DNA of 30,440 nt from JBFXIE01 sp050176255. GTDB taxonomy: Bacteria; Pseudomonadota; Gammaproteobacteria; Burkholderiales; Burkholderiaceae_C. The stretch is from the NCBI RefSeq assembly GCF_050176255.1, contig NZ_JBFXIE010000039.1; one strand, given 5' to 3'. The position numbers and the translations under genes were made by a program. The notes beneath the pieces were generated by a model. The model ran no database searches and had not been told where the DNA came from. It saw nothing but the letters and a program-made list of their open reading frames with translations. Below are positions 20,434-28,739 of the stretch, in pieces. Within the stretch, counting starts at the first letter, position 1, and each line of letters starts with the position of its first letter.

Positions 20434-21081
20434 TCAGTGCCCGCGCAACTTGATGAAGGCCAGCGCCGCCATCACGGCGTCGTTGAGCGCGTCGTGCGCA
20501 TCGCGCCGCGGCAAGCCCAGGTCGTCCATCAGGGTGGCAAAGCGCAGATCAATGTCGGCGTTGCCCTGCTGCTGGTAGGGCGGCAGCTGCCTGAACTTGT
20601 GCTCGTAGTACAGCGCCGATACTTCGATTTTTGGCTGTGGCAGCCCCATGCCCAGCATCGGCCAGATCACCCGGTTGAGCATGGCCACGTCAAATTCAAG
20701 GTAGTAGCCCACCAGCGGGCGGCTGCCGATGAAGTGCAGCAGCTGGCGCATGGCCTCGGGCAGCGGCAGGCCCCGGGCCACGTCCCGATCGCGCAGTCGG
20801 TGGATGCGCACGCTGTCGGCCGGCACGCCTTTGCCCGGGCGCACCAGCAGTTCCAGCCGCTCGCTGGTCAGGATGCGGTTGCCCACGATGCGCACGGCAC
20901 CGATGGCGATGATCTCGTCGCTGCGCACGTTCAGCCCCGTGGTTTCGCAATCCAGCGCCACCCATTCACCGGGCGGCGGCGGATCGAACAGGAAGGCATA
21001 GGCCGGATCGGCCAGGTGGTAGAGCAGCCATTGGCGCCGCAATTGCGCCAGCCAGCCGCGCGGATCGGTGACTGACTTCAC
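20434..21081 (-). CDS. DEDD-family 3'-5' exonuclease (DnaQ-like)
   Basis: A 215-residue exonuclease of the DNA polymerase III epsilon superfamily. The active site is complete: ExoI D44 and E46 in VALDCETTGLN, ExoII D131 in YYLEFDVAML, and ExoIII H196 and D201 in RDAHDALNDAVMAAL, the DEDDh form. About 36 residues precede the nuclease fold (WLAQLRRQWLLYHLADPAYAFLFD), which is usual in the versions that accompany DUF294 proteins rather than the replicative epsilon subunit. No suitable ATG exists; the GTG at 21081 overlaps the stop of the upstream gene as GTGA and is taken as the start. Coupled translation with the DUF294 gene suggests a shared role. I recall the equivalent pair next to an acetate-type permease in Pseudomonas (PA3232-PA3235). 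Substrate unknown. Confidence 0.88.
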   Translation of the reverse strand: MKSVTDPRGWLAQLRRQWLLYHLADPAYAFLFDPPPPGEWVALDCETTGLNVRSDEIIAIGAVRIVGNRILTSERLELLVRPGKGVPADSVRIHRLRDRDVARGLPLPEAMRQLLHFIGSRPLVGYYLEFDVAMLNRVIWPMLGMGLPQPKIEVSALYYEHKFRQLPPYQQQGNADIDLRFATLMDDLGLPRRDAHDALNDAVMAALAFIKLRGH

Positions 21082-22907
21082 AGCGCGTCCAGCTTCAGGC
21101 GCTGGTGCAGCAGCAGCTTGAAGCGCTTGACCACGGCCAGTGCGTCCTTGAGCAGGTCGCGCTCCAGGCTGCTCAGGCGCTGGGGATCGACATTGCCGGT
21201 CACGTCGCGGCCGGTGTCGATCTCGGCCAGACCTGCCTTGAGGCGCAGGCCCATCAGAAAGTGCAGGCTTTGCACCAGTTCGTCGCCCAGCGGCGCATCC
21301 AGCGTTCCGCATTCGACCAGCGCGGCTATGCGTTCGGCCGTGCCGGTGGCTGCCACGCGCCGGGCCAGGGCCAGGCTGCGCACGCCGTGCACGATCGGGA
21401 AGATGCCCGCTTTCTTCAGGCTGATGGCGCGGCCTTCATCGCCCAGGCCGAACAGGCGGCTCCACCAGCCGGTGGGGTCGTCAAACTGCTCCACCGCCGC
21501 GGCAAAGCGCGCCAGCAGGGCATCGTTGTCGGTGGCCAGCGCCATCACGCCCTCGCGCACAGCGCCCAGCAACGCGGCATCGCCCGCTACAGCATGCGCA
21601 TCGAGAAAGATGGCGAGCTGCATCAGGCTGTCGCCCTCAGGCTGCAGCAACCACTGACGCACACGCTGGCCGAAGCTGCTCACCGTGCCGCGCCAGTCGG
21701 GGTTGCTGACCATGACGCGGCCGGGACATTCGGGGTAGCCAAAGCTGGCCAGCACCTCGGAAAACCGCTGGCAAATGGAGTCAACGTCGGGCGGCGCGGT
21801 ATAGCCGTCGCGCAGCACCAGGCCGTTGTCCTGGTCGGTCTTGAGCAGCTGCTCGCCGCGTCCCTCGCTGCCCATGACGAACAGGCAGCTGTGGCCCACC
21901 AGATCCGTCGGCGCCACCATGTGCCAGGCGCGCTCGAACAGGCGGGCGTTGAGCTGCTGCACCAGCCGGGCCATCATGCCGATGCGCGTGCCGCCACGGT
22001 ACAGCGTCGCAATCAGCTGCGTGATCTGCGCCGCCGCCTGCGCCAGCGCCGGCAGGTCTTGCGCATGCTCGATCTGCACCATGATCAGATGCGAATGGTT
22101 GGCCAGAAAGCTGAACAGGTCCAGCGCCTCCAGAATGCCGCGCACCTGGCCGCCCTCCTCCAGCACCACCAGACGGTGCACACGGCGGTGCAGCATGAGC
22201 GCCATGGCATCGCCCAACAAGTCGGATGAACGCACGGTGACCAGCGGGCCACTGGCCAGCTCGCCCACGGTCAGCTGGTTCAGCGGGCGGCCGTCCAGAA
22301 TGGCGCGCTGCAGGCCGGTGTTGGTGAAAATGCCCAGCCCGCTGCCGGGCACGTTGCCCAGGCCCGAGACCAGCACACTGGTGGTGCGTTGCGCCTGAAA
22401 CAGGCGCACCACCGAGACGATGTCGGTGCCCGCATCCACCGTGTGCGCCGGGCGCAGATAAGCCTGATCCACGCGCGCCATGGTGAGCGACTGGCGCTCA
22501 TGCTGGTCGGCACGCTGCGCCAGCGCGCTGAGTTTCTGGCCCAGGTCGGAAAACAGCAGCGCGCCGAAGGTGTTGTTGCGCGCGATCAGCTCGTTGACCG
22601 CCTCGCGCGCGAGCTGGTAGGCCACCACTTCCTCGGTGGCCACAAAGCGGCTGCCCACGCGCCCGGTCATCAGGCCGCAGCCGTCAAAACAATCGTCCGG
22701 CCCGTAGGTGGCCAGCACCTCATCGCCCTCGGACTGCGTGACGTAGCCCTTGATGAGGATGAACAGGTGCGTGGGCACGGCGCCCACGTCCAGCACCACG
22801 GCGCCTTCGGGGAAGTAGGCAATGTCCACGCTGGCGCGCACCAGGCGCTGCTCGTCCGGGCTCAGGCAGTCAAAGGGCGAGGCGGCGAAGTTGAAGGCGT
22901 TGGGCAT
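21078..22907 (-). CDS. Cyclic-nucleotide/CBS/DUF294 nucleotidyltransferase signalling protein
   Basis: A 609-residue cytoplasmic protein with four parts in order. First is a CRP-like cyclic-nucleotide-binding domain (about 15-125, with FPEGAVVLDVGAVPTHLFILIKG). Next is a CBS pair (about 155-285, with TSVLVSGLGN and RVHRLVVLEEGG). Then comes a GlnD-like nucleotidyltransferase domain, whose metal motif GSEGRGEQLLKTDQDNGL (about 346-362) has the family's GS...DxD pattern. Last is a C-terminal DUF294_C substrate-binding domain. It probably senses a nucleotide (CBS or cNMP side) and transfers a nucleotidyl group to a protein partner; neither is established. The start at 22907 is the first ATG giving the CRP-like domain; no strong ribosome-binding site is seen. 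Its end overlaps the exonuclease start. The usual genomic partner is the yjcH-actP pair, here 4.8 kb away. Confidence 0.9.
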   Translation of the reverse strand: MPNAFNFAASPFDCLSPDEQRLVRASVDIAYFPEGAVVLDVGAVPTHLFILIKGYVTQSEGDEVLATYGPDDCFDGCGLMTGRVGSRFVATEEVVAYQLAREAVNELIARNNTFGALLFSDLGQKLSALAQRADQHERQSLTMARVDQAYLRPAHTVDAGTDIVSVVRLFQAQRTTSVLVSGLGNVPGSGLGIFTNTGLQRAILDGRPLNQLTVGELASGPLVTVRSSDLLGDAMALMLHRRVHRLVVLEEGGQVRGILEALDLFSFLANHSHLIMVQIEHAQDLPALAQAAAQITQLIATLYRGGTRIGMMARLVQQLNARLFERAWHMVAPTDLVGHSCLFVMGSEGRGEQLLKTDQDNGLVLRDGYTAPPDVDSICQRFSEVLASFGYPECPGRVMVSNPDWRGTVSSFGQRVRQWLLQPEGDSLMQLAIFLDAHAVAGDAALLGAVREGVMALATDNDALLARFAAAVEQFDDPTGWWSRLFGLGDEGRAISLKKAGIFPIVHGVRSLALARRVAATGTAERIAALVECGTLDAPLGDELVQSLHFLMGLRLKAGLAEIDTGRDVTGNVDPQRLSSLERDLLKDALAVVKRFKLLLHQRLKLDAL

Positions 22908-22947
22908 GGTGGATGGGCGCAGGCAAAATCCGTTGCGCCGCCGCCAT

Positions 22948-23589
22948 TCAACCCGGCAGGCCTTGCGCCACGCTTGCAGCGGCGTCCCAGCCCTGCTCAA
23001 ACCATGCATCGCCATCCAGATAGGCGCGCAGCATGGGCAGGCTGTCAAAGCCCCAGAAGACCTTGCCATCGACCTCGAAGGCCGGCACGCCAAACACGCC
23101 GCGCGCGGCGGCGGCGTCGGTGTTGCTGCGCAGCAATGCCTTGGCGCGGGCGCCGTCCGCATCGCCGGGCTGCAGCTGCGGCTCCAGCGCGGCGGCTAGC
23201 TGCGTGAGGCGTTGCGCATCCAGCGCATCGTGCCCGCCCTGCCACACGTGGCGCAGCAGCGTGCCGGCCACAAAGCGGTTGATGCGGCCGTCATGGCTGC
23301 AGGCCAGCGCCTGGCGCAACAAGGGCAGCGGGTTGAACGGATGCCGCGTCGGCATCTGGAGCGGCACGCCCAGCGAGTGGCCCAGCCAGGTGACATGGCG
23401 ATAAGTCCAGTCGCGCTTCGGAAGAATGCCCGCCGGCCCCGGGTTGCCATGCTGCTTGAGCAGCGCGCCCAGCAGCACCGGGCGGTATTGCACGCTGTAG
23501 CTCAGGCCCTCCAGCACCTCGGGCAGACGCTCGAAAGCCAGCCAGGCATAGGGCGAGACAAAGTCCAGGTAGAACGTGATGTGCTTCAT
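22948..23589 (-). CDS. DsbA-fold isomerase/oxidoreductase (2-hydroxychromene-2-carboxylate isomerase type)
   Basis: A 213-residue glutathione-dependent thioredoxin/DsbA-fold protein of the HCCA isomerase family, close to kappa-class glutathione transferases. The N-terminal strand and helix MKHITFYLDFVSPYAWLAFERLPEVL carries the Ser-Pro (S12-P13) where DsbA has its CxxC, as expected for the isomerase branch. Further family marks are RPVLLGALLKQHGNPGP, FNPLPLLRQALA, and the cis-proline strand GVFGVPAFEVDGKVFWGFDSLPML near the end. Known members act in naphthalene-type ring degradation, but most chromosomal copies have unassigned substrates. The start at 23589 overlaps the DUF1289 stop as ATGA, so the pair is translationally coupled. 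No signal peptide, so cytoplasmic. Confidence 0.9.
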   Translation of the reverse strand: MKHITFYLDFVSPYAWLAFERLPEVLEGLSYSVQYRPVLLGALLKQHGNPGPAGILPKRDWTYRHVTWLGHSLGVPLQMPTRHPFNPLPLLRQALACSHDGRINRFVAGTLLRHVWQGGHDALDAQRLTQLAAALEPQLQPGDADGARAKALLRSNTDAAAARGVFGVPAFEVDGKVFWGFDSLPMLRAYLDGDAWFEQGWDAAASVAQGLPG

Positions 23590-23861
23590 GTCAGCTCCAG
23601 GGGGAGAGGCACGCGGGCGCGCCGCAGCGCCGCCGCCCAGATGGCCCGGCGCGCGGCGCCGTCGGCCTGCGACCAGGTGCTGATTTCGTCGAGGGTGCGA
23701 AAACAGCCCTCGCAGTGGTGGCCCTGCGCCGTCATGCGGCACACGGATACGCAGGGCGACGGCACTGGCTGCACGTAGCCAAGGGCAAACTGGCCCTCAG
23801 CGCTTATCTGGCGGGCGCGAGCAGCTATCAAAACAGAAGCTTTTGCAAGGCTCTCCGTCAT
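23586..23861 (-). CDS. DUF1289 domain-containing protein
   Basis: A 91-residue protein. The DUF1289 core is clear: C37, C41, C50 and C53 in SPCVSVCRM...HHCEGCFRTLDEISTW, probably a small zinc site, followed by a helical tail. Function unknown; the family occurs widely in proteobacteria. The first 28 residues before the core are almost entirely encoded by dispersed element copy D (23779-23833). The start at 23861 is supported by GAAGGGG about 7 bases upstream; an alternative GTG at 23774 would give only the core. So either the element supplies a new N-terminus or the true start is the GTG. The stop overlaps the start of the isomerase gene. Confidence 0.8.
   Translation of the reverse strand: MTESLAKASVLIAARARQISAEGQFALGYVQPVPSPCVSVCRMTAQGHHCEGCFRTLDEISTWSQADGAARRAIWAAALRRARVPLPLELT
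23779..23833 (-). repeat. Dispersed 55-bp element, copy D (start of DUF1289 gene)
   Basis: The best-preserved copy. On the minus strand it begins TTTTGATAGCTGCTCGCGCC and continues to GATAAGCGCT and a GGCCAGTTTG-type tail. It aligns without gaps with copies A, B, C and E. It encodes residues 10-28 of the DUF1289 gene (VLIAARARQISAEGQFALG). Confidence 0.75.
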
Positions 23862-24085
23862 GCGGCGCCCCTTCGCGCTACCCCAGTCATGGCGGCACTA
23901 GCGCGCGCCTGCAGGCGGTGCGCCGGGATGGCCGCGCACAGTGCGCTTTCTGTGGGACAGGGGACAGACAGATGGATCATGGCGAGGCAGGTGGCGGCGG
24001 CGTTTGAGCGCATGGGCGCCGTGCAAGGAGACTGTGGGTTTGCGGTGTGTGCATTGTCCATAAAGCGGCTGCGCGCAAGCACACC

Positions 24086-25000
24086 TCAGCCCGCCCGCTT
24101 GTTCAGCAGCGCCACCGCCACGCGCGACTGCGGCTTGCGGCCCAGAAAGTCGCTGATATAGGCGCCGGCATCCACCAGCAGGTCCAGATCAATGCCGGTG
24201 TCGATGTCCATGCCGTGCAGCATATAGACCACGTCCTCGGTGGCCACGTTGCCGGTCGCGCCCTTGGCATAGGGGCAGCCGCCCAGACCGGCCACGGAGG
24301 TGTCGAACTGCCACACGCCCAGCTCCAGCGCCGCCAGCGTGTTGGCCAGCGCCTGGCCGTAGGTGTCGTGGAAGTGGCCGGACACGTCGTCCAGCGCGTA
24401 GTGGCGCAGAGCGGCCTCGATGGCGCGCTGCACCTTGCGCGGCGTGCCCACGCCAATGGTGTCGGCCACGCCGATGTGCTGCACGCCAATGCCCTTCATC
24501 AGGCCGGCCAGGTACTCCACCCGCGCGGGCGGCACCTCGCCCTCGTAGGGGCAGCCCACGGTGCAGCTCATGGCGCCGCGCACATGCACGCCCGCGGCGC
24601 GCGCGGCCTCTACCACGGGGGCAAAGCGCTCGATGCTCTCGGCAATGCTGCAATTGATGTTCTTCTGGCTGAAGGCCTCGCTGGCGGCGCCAAAGACCAC
24701 GATCTCGTCGGGCTTGTCGAGCACCGCTGCCTCCCAGCCCTTCAGGTTGGGCGTCAGCACCGAGTAGCGCACACCCGGCAGGCGCGTGATGCCCTGCATG
24801 ACCTGGTGGTTGTCGGCCATCTGCGGCACCCACTTGGGGCTGACGTAGCTGGTGACCTCGATCTCTTTGAGCCCCGCCTGCTGCAGGCGGTGCACCAGGC
24901 TGATCTTGACCTCGGCCGGCACGGGTTGCTTTTCGTTTTGCAGCCCGTCGCGCGGGCCCACGTCCACGAGTTTGACGCGGGAGGGAATGTTCGGGTTCAT
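24086..25000 (-). CDS. liuE: Hydroxymethylglutaryl-CoA lyase
   Basis: A 304-residue TIM-barrel lyase that splits HMG-CoA into acetyl-CoA and acetoacetate, the last step of leucine breakdown. The N-terminal strand VKLVDVGPRDGLQNE holds the catalytic Arg17 and metal-binding Asp18. HFHDTYGQ supplies metal-binding histidines, and SVAGLGGCPYAKGATGNVATED is the HMG-CoA lyase signature with the catalytic cysteine. Length matches bacterial MvaB/LiuE. It is the last gene of the liu/mcc cluster, 81 bases after liuD. A weak AAGG stands before the start at 25000. There is no signal or targeting sequence, so it is cytoplasmic. The name mvaB would be equally fitting; the neighbours argue for leucine catabolism. 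Confidence 0.95.
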   Translation of the reverse strand: MNPNIPSRVKLVDVGPRDGLQNEKQPVPAEVKISLVHRLQQAGLKEIEVTSYVSPKWVPQMADNHQVMQGITRLPGVRYSVLTPNLKGWEAAVLDKPDEIVVFGAASEAFSQKNINCSIAESIERFAPVVEAARAAGVHVRGAMSCTVGCPYEGEVPPARVEYLAGLMKGIGVQHIGVADTIGVGTPRKVQRAIEAALRHYALDDVSGHFHDTYGQALANTLAALELGVWQFDTSVAGLGGCPYAKGATGNVATEDVVYMLHGMDIDTGIDLDLLVDAGAYISDFLGRKPQSRVAVALLNKRAG

Positions 25001-25081
25001 GGTCAGGCCTTGTCTCTGGATGTCGTACTGGGATGTTCTGCAGGAGGCGCCGCAGCGTACCGCGCCCGGCGCACCCCGCTG

Positions 25082-27103
25082 TCAAGAGGGGCTGAGGCTG
25101 AGCAGCTCGGCGCCGTCCATCACCTGGTCGCCGGGCGCATACAGCAACTCTTGCACCACGCCGTCGAAGGGTGCGGCGATGGTGTGCTCCATTTTCATGG
25201 CCTCCATCACCGCCAGCGGCTGGCCCTTGGCAACCTTGTCGCCAGCCTTCACCGCAAACGACACCACCTTGCCGGGCATGGGCGCCGTCAGGCGCCCGCC
25301 CTCGGCGGCGCTGTCGCCTGCGTGGGCCAGCAGGTCCAGCGCCTCGATGCGGGTGGCGCCGCGCGGGGTGAAGATGTGGTCGGTCTCGCCCTGGGCATAG
25401 ACCGTGGCGCGGGTGCGCTGGCCGGCGTATTGCAGGTCGATGCCACCATCGGCCGCCGGCACAAAGGCCAGCGCACCGGCCACCGCCGCGTCGCCCTCGC
25501 CCACTTCCAGCTGGTAGCTGCCGCCTGGCCCATAGGTCAGCCAGGCCTTGGCATGCGTGTCATTGAAGTCGAACTCGAAGCGCCGGCGGCAGGCCAGCAG
25601 CGAGCGCCAGCCGTCGCGGCGGCTGAAAGGGTCGGAGCCTTCTTGCGCCAGCTCGCGCTGCAGCTGGCTGGCCACGGCGGCGGCGGCGGCCAGCGGCAGG
25701 CCCACGCGCTCCTGGCCAAACAGCACCGCCTCTTCACGCGGGATCAGCGCGGTATCCAGGCGCGCCTGCGCAAACGAATCGCTGCGCACCACATGGCGCA
25801 AAAACTGCACATTGGTCGCCAGGCCCACGATGTGCGTCTGCGCCAGCGCATCGTCCAGCCGCGCCAGGGCCTGCGCGCGCGTGTCGCCGTGCACGATGAG
25901 CTTGGCGATCATGCTGTCGTAGAACGGGCTGATGGCGTCGCCCTCGCGCACGCCGTCGTCCACCCGCACCGTGCTGCGCTCGAAGCTGGTGCACGGCGGC
26001 TTGCGGTACACGTCCAGACGGCCAGTGGCGGGCAGGAAGTTGTTGTCGGGGTTTTCGGCGCAGATACGCGCCTCGATGGCGTGGCCGATGATGCGCAGCT
26101 CGGACTGCTGCTTGGGCAGCGGCTGGCCGCTGGCCACGCGCAGCTGCCACTCCACCAGGTCTTCGCCGGTGATGGCCTCGGTCACGGGGTGCTCCACCTG
26201 CAGGCGGGTGTTCATCTCCATGAAGTAGAACTTCATCTGCTCCGGCGCGTCGTAGCCGCCAGGCTGCTCGACGATGAATTCCACCGTGCCCGCGCCCACA
26301 TAGCCCACGGCGCGCGCGGCGGCCACTGCGGCCTCGCCCATGCGGGCGCGCAGCTCGGGCGTCATGCCGGGTGCAGGGGCTTCTTCCAGCACCTTCTGGT
26401 GGCGCCGCTGCACGGAGCAATCGCGCTCGAACAGATAGACGCAGTTGCCGTGGGTGTCGCCAAACACCTGGATTTCGATGTGGCGCGGGCGCTGCACGTA
26501 TTTCTCGATCAGCACGGCATCGTCGCCAAAGCTGTTGAGGGCCTCGCGCTGGCACGACGCCAACGCGGCCGCGAAGTCTTCGGACTTGTCCACGGCACGC
26601 ATGCCCTTGCCGCCGCCCCCTGCGCTGGCCTTGATGAGCACGGGGTAGCCGATACGGTCGGCCTCAGCCTGCAGCAGCGCCGGGTTCTGGTTGGTGCCGT
26701 GGTAGCCGGGCACCAGCGGCACCTGGGCCTGCTCCATCAGCCGCTTGGACTCGGCCTTCAGGCCCATGGCGTTGATGGCGCTGGCCGGCGGGCCGATGAA
26801 CACCAGCCCCGCATCGGCGCAGGCGCGGGCAAAGTCCTCGTTCTCGCTCAAAAAGCCGTAGCCCGGGTGGATGGCCTGCGCACCCGTGGCCTGGGCGGCT
26901 TCGATGATGCGCTCCCAGCGCAGGTAGCTGTCCTTGGGGGCGCTGGCGCCGACGTGCACCGCCTCGTCGCAGGCGGCGACATGCTTGGCGCTGGCATCAG
27001 CGTCGGAGTACACGGCCACGGTCTTCACGCCCATGCGGCGGGCGGTGGCTGCGACGCGGCAGGCGATCTCGCCGCGATTGGCGATCAGGATCTTGTCAAA
27101 CAT
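25082..27103 (-). CDS. liuD: Methylcrotonyl-CoA carboxylase, biotin-carrying alpha subunit
   Basis: A 673-residue biotin-dependent carboxylase subunit: biotin carboxylase at about 1-445, a middle BT-type linker, and a biotinyl domain at the end. MFDKILIANRGEIACRV is the conserved opening. The ATP-grasp loop KASAGGGGKGM lies at about 158-168, the catalytic region FMEMNTRLQVEHPVTE near 285-300, and the biotinylated lysine is K637 in EAMKMEHT. It carboxylates 3-methylcrotonyl-CoA together with LiuB. Propionyl- or geranyl-CoA carboxylase subunits look alike; the flanking liuB, liuC and liuE decide the call. A strong GGAGGT stands 6 bases before the start. The 115-base leader holds two hairpins. 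Confidence 0.94.
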   Translation of the reverse strand: MFDKILIANRGEIACRVAATARRMGVKTVAVYSDADASAKHVAACDEAVHVGASAPKDSYLRWERIIEAAQATGAQAIHPGYGFLSENEDFARACADAGLVFIGPPASAINAMGLKAESKRLMEQAQVPLVPGYHGTNQNPALLQAEADRIGYPVLIKASAGGGGKGMRAVDKSEDFAAALASCQREALNSFGDDAVLIEKYVQRPRHIEIQVFGDTHGNCVYLFERDCSVQRRHQKVLEEAPAPGMTPELRARMGEAAVAAARAVGYVGAGTVEFIVEQPGGYDAPEQMKFYFMEMNTRLQVEHPVTEAITGEDLVEWQLRVASGQPLPKQQSELRIIGHAIEARICAENPDNNFLPATGRLDVYRKPPCTSFERSTVRVDDGVREGDAISPFYDSMIAKLIVHGDTRAQALARLDDALAQTHIVGLATNVQFLRHVVRSDSFAQARLDTALIPREEAVLFGQERVGLPLAAAAAVASQLQRELAQEGSDPFSRRDGWRSLLACRRRFEFDFNDTHAKAWLTYGPGGSYQLEVGEGDAAVAGALAFVPAADGGIDLQYAGQRTRATVYAQGETDHIFTPRGATRIEALDLLAHAGDSAAEGGRLTAPMPGKVVSFAVKAGDKVAKGQPLAVMEAMKMEHTIAAPFDGVVQELLYAPGDQVMDGAELLSLSPS

Positions 27104-27131
27104 GGGCTACCTCCGCGGCGAGACCGCCTGC

Positions 27132-27183
27132 GCACGCTACGCGTGCCCGGCAATTTAGTGAAACAGCTGCTGCGCAGCTGTTT
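27132..27183. other. Two adjacent hairpins in the liuD leader
   Basis: One is a perfect 10-bp stem AAACAGCTGC/GCAGCTGTTT with a 3-base loop (27161-27183). The other is GCACGC/GCGTGC with loop TAC (27132-27146). They fill the gap between the DUF4126 gene and liuD. Neither has a long T-run: on the minus strand the larger stem ends in GTTTCACTAAATT. A weak terminator, attenuator or RNA-processing site inside the cluster is possible. Confidence 0.5.
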
Positions 27184-27218
27184 TCACCCCGGTTTGCAAT
27201 CAGGATTTTTTGGAACAT

Positions 27219-27938
27219 TCAGGCCACCTTGGCGGAATCAGAAAAGAACGAAGAAACGCGGCGCAGCACCGCGCGCAGAAACTTGAACAGCACCACCAGC
27301 AGCAGCGCCGACACCGCCAGCATCACCACCAGCGCAATGCCGAAGGCCAGCGGGTATTGCGTGGCCAGCCAGACCACGCCGACGACCAGGCCGTCCTCGA
27401 ACAGCGACAGGCCCCAGTTGGAAAAGGGCTCGGGCGACGTGTTGGCCGCCGCGCGCGTGGTCATCTTGGTGGCCAGCGCCGTGGCCGACAGCGATCCGCC
27501 CAGCAGTCCCGCGGCCACGGCCAGCGTGGCGTTGTCGGCGCCGAACACGCCGGCCGCCAGCAGCGCGCCTGCGGGCACGCGGATGAAGGCGTGCACGGCG
27601 TCCCACAGGCTGTCAAACCAGGGCACCTTGTCGGCAAAAAATTCGACCAGCAGCATGAAACCGCTGGCCGCCAGCACCAGCGGGTGCTGCAGCAGCGCCA
27701 GTCCTGGGGGCAGAGCAATCCAGCCCGCCGCGCCCATCATGCCCACCAGAAACACCACCGCGTACAGCCGAAAACCGCTGGCCCAGCCCAGCGCCGCGGC
27801 CAGCGCCAGCAGGCCGGGCATGTCCATGGCCGCAGTCGCCTGCGCCGCGCCCTCGGCCACGTCACGCGCCAGGCCTGCATCCAGATGCAGGCCCAGCGTG
27901 TGCAGCCATTGCACGATCTGGCTCACGAGCAGGTCCAT
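27219..27938 (-). CDS. DUF4126 membrane protein
   Basis: A 239-residue integral membrane protein that I place in the DUF4126 family. Its core reads LALAAALGWASGFRLYAVVFLVGMMG, then GFMLLVEFFADKVPWFDSLWDAVHAFIRVPAGALLAAG, and SNWGLSLFEDGLVVGVVWLA. About five or six helices are visible. The conserved ADK-P-WFDS segment is the family's best landmark. Function is unknown. It lies between liuC (15 bases upstream) and liuD, so it is probably co-transcribed with the leucine genes, though nothing in the sequence links it to them chemically. No good ribosome-binding site is seen at 27938. Confidence 0.85.
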   Translation of the reverse strand: MDLLVSQIVQWLHTLGLHLDAGLARDVAEGAAQATAAMDMPGLLALAAALGWASGFRLYAVVFLVGMMGAAGWIALPPGLALLQHPLVLAASGFMLLVEFFADKVPWFDSLWDAVHAFIRVPAGALLAAGVFGADNATLAVAAGLLGGSLSATALATKMTTRAAANTSPEPFSNWGLSLFEDGLVVGVVWLATQYPLAFGIALVVMLAVSALLLVVLFKFLRAVLRRVSSFFSDSAKVA

Positions 27939-27953
27939 GGCGGGTACCGGTGC

Positions 27954-28739
27954 CTAGCCGTTCAGCCAGGACGGCTTGCGCTTTTGCAGGAAGGACTGCA
28001 CGCCCTCGCGGCCCTCGTCGCTCGCGCGAATGTCGGCAATGCCCTGCACGGTGGCGGCGATCAGGGCGGCGTCAATGCCCTGCCCGGCCACGTCGTGCAC
28101 CAGCTGCTTGCAGGCGCCAACGGCGTTCGGGCTGGCGCTGGTGAGTGCCTTGAGTAGCTCATCCACCCTGGCGTCGAGCCGCTCTGCGCCGACCACCTCG
28201 TGCACGAAGCCGATGCGCAGGGCCTCGGCAGCATCAAAGCGCTCGGCCGTCAGAAAGTAACGGTGCGCCGCGCGCGCGCCCATGGCGCGGATCACGTAGG
28301 GGCTGATGGTGGCGGGAATCAGGCCGATCTTCACCTCGGACAGGCAAAACCCCGCGGTATCGACCGCCACCGCCATGTCGCAGGCCGCGACCAGGCCAAT
28401 GCCGCCGGCATAGACGTCGCCCTGCACGCGTGCCACGGTGGGCTTGGGGCATGCGTAGATCACGCGCAGCATCTCGGCCAGCTTGGCGGCGTCGGCCAGG
28501 TTCTCGTCGCGCGTGTAGTCGGCCATGCGGCGCATCCAGTTCAGGTCGGCGCCGGCGCAAAACGCCGGGCCCTCGGCCCGCAGCACGATGGCGCGCACCA
28601 GGGGGTCGCCGCCCAGTTGCACGAAGGCTTGCGTGAGCTCCGTGATGACCTCGTCGTTGAACGCGTTGCGCACCTCCGGGCGCGACAGTGTCACGGCGGC
28701 CACGGTGCCTTGCTGGGTGATGTGGATAGCGGATGTCAT
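27954..28739 (-). CDS. liuC: Enoyl-CoA hydratase/isomerase family, methylglutaconyl-CoA hydratase
   Basis: A 261-residue crotonase-fold enzyme. In this cluster it should hydrate 3-methylglutaconyl-CoA to HMG-CoA, between LiuBD and LiuE. The oxyanion-hole and substrate loop AFCAGADLNWMRRM (about 60-73) is the form typical of LiuC/AUH-type hydratases. The second oxyanion and catalytic region is VQGDVYAGGIGLVAACDMAVA followed by FCLSEVKIGLIPATISPYV, with the expected glutamate in SEVKIGL. The C-terminal helix tail SFLQKRKPSW is usual. AAGGAC precedes the start at 28739. A general enoyl-CoA hydratase cannot be excluded by sequence alone; the neighbours support the specific role. Confidence 0.9.
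   Translation of the reverse strand: MTSAIHITQQGTVAAVTLSRPEVRNAFNDEVITELTQAFVQLGGDPLVRAIVLRAEGPAFCAGADLNWMRRMADYTRDENLADAAKLAEMLRVIYACPKPTVARVQGDVYAGGIGLVAACDMAVAVDTAGFCLSEVKIGLIPATISPYVIRAMGARAAHRYFLTAERFDAAEALRIGFVHEVVGAERLDARVDELLKALTSASPNAVGACKQLVHDVAGQGIDAALIAATVQGIADIRASDEGREGVQSFLQKRKPSWLNG

Noticed and set aside
23858..24082. 74-residue minus-strand frame between the DUF1289 gene and liuE
   Set aside because: No ribosome-binding site or family resemblance; the 224-base gap gives nothing I can support.
24047..27286. 1079-residue open frame on the plus strand
   Set aside because: It mirrors liuE and liuD exactly and shows only the repetitive composition of an antisense frame; the minus-strand genes have full active sites.
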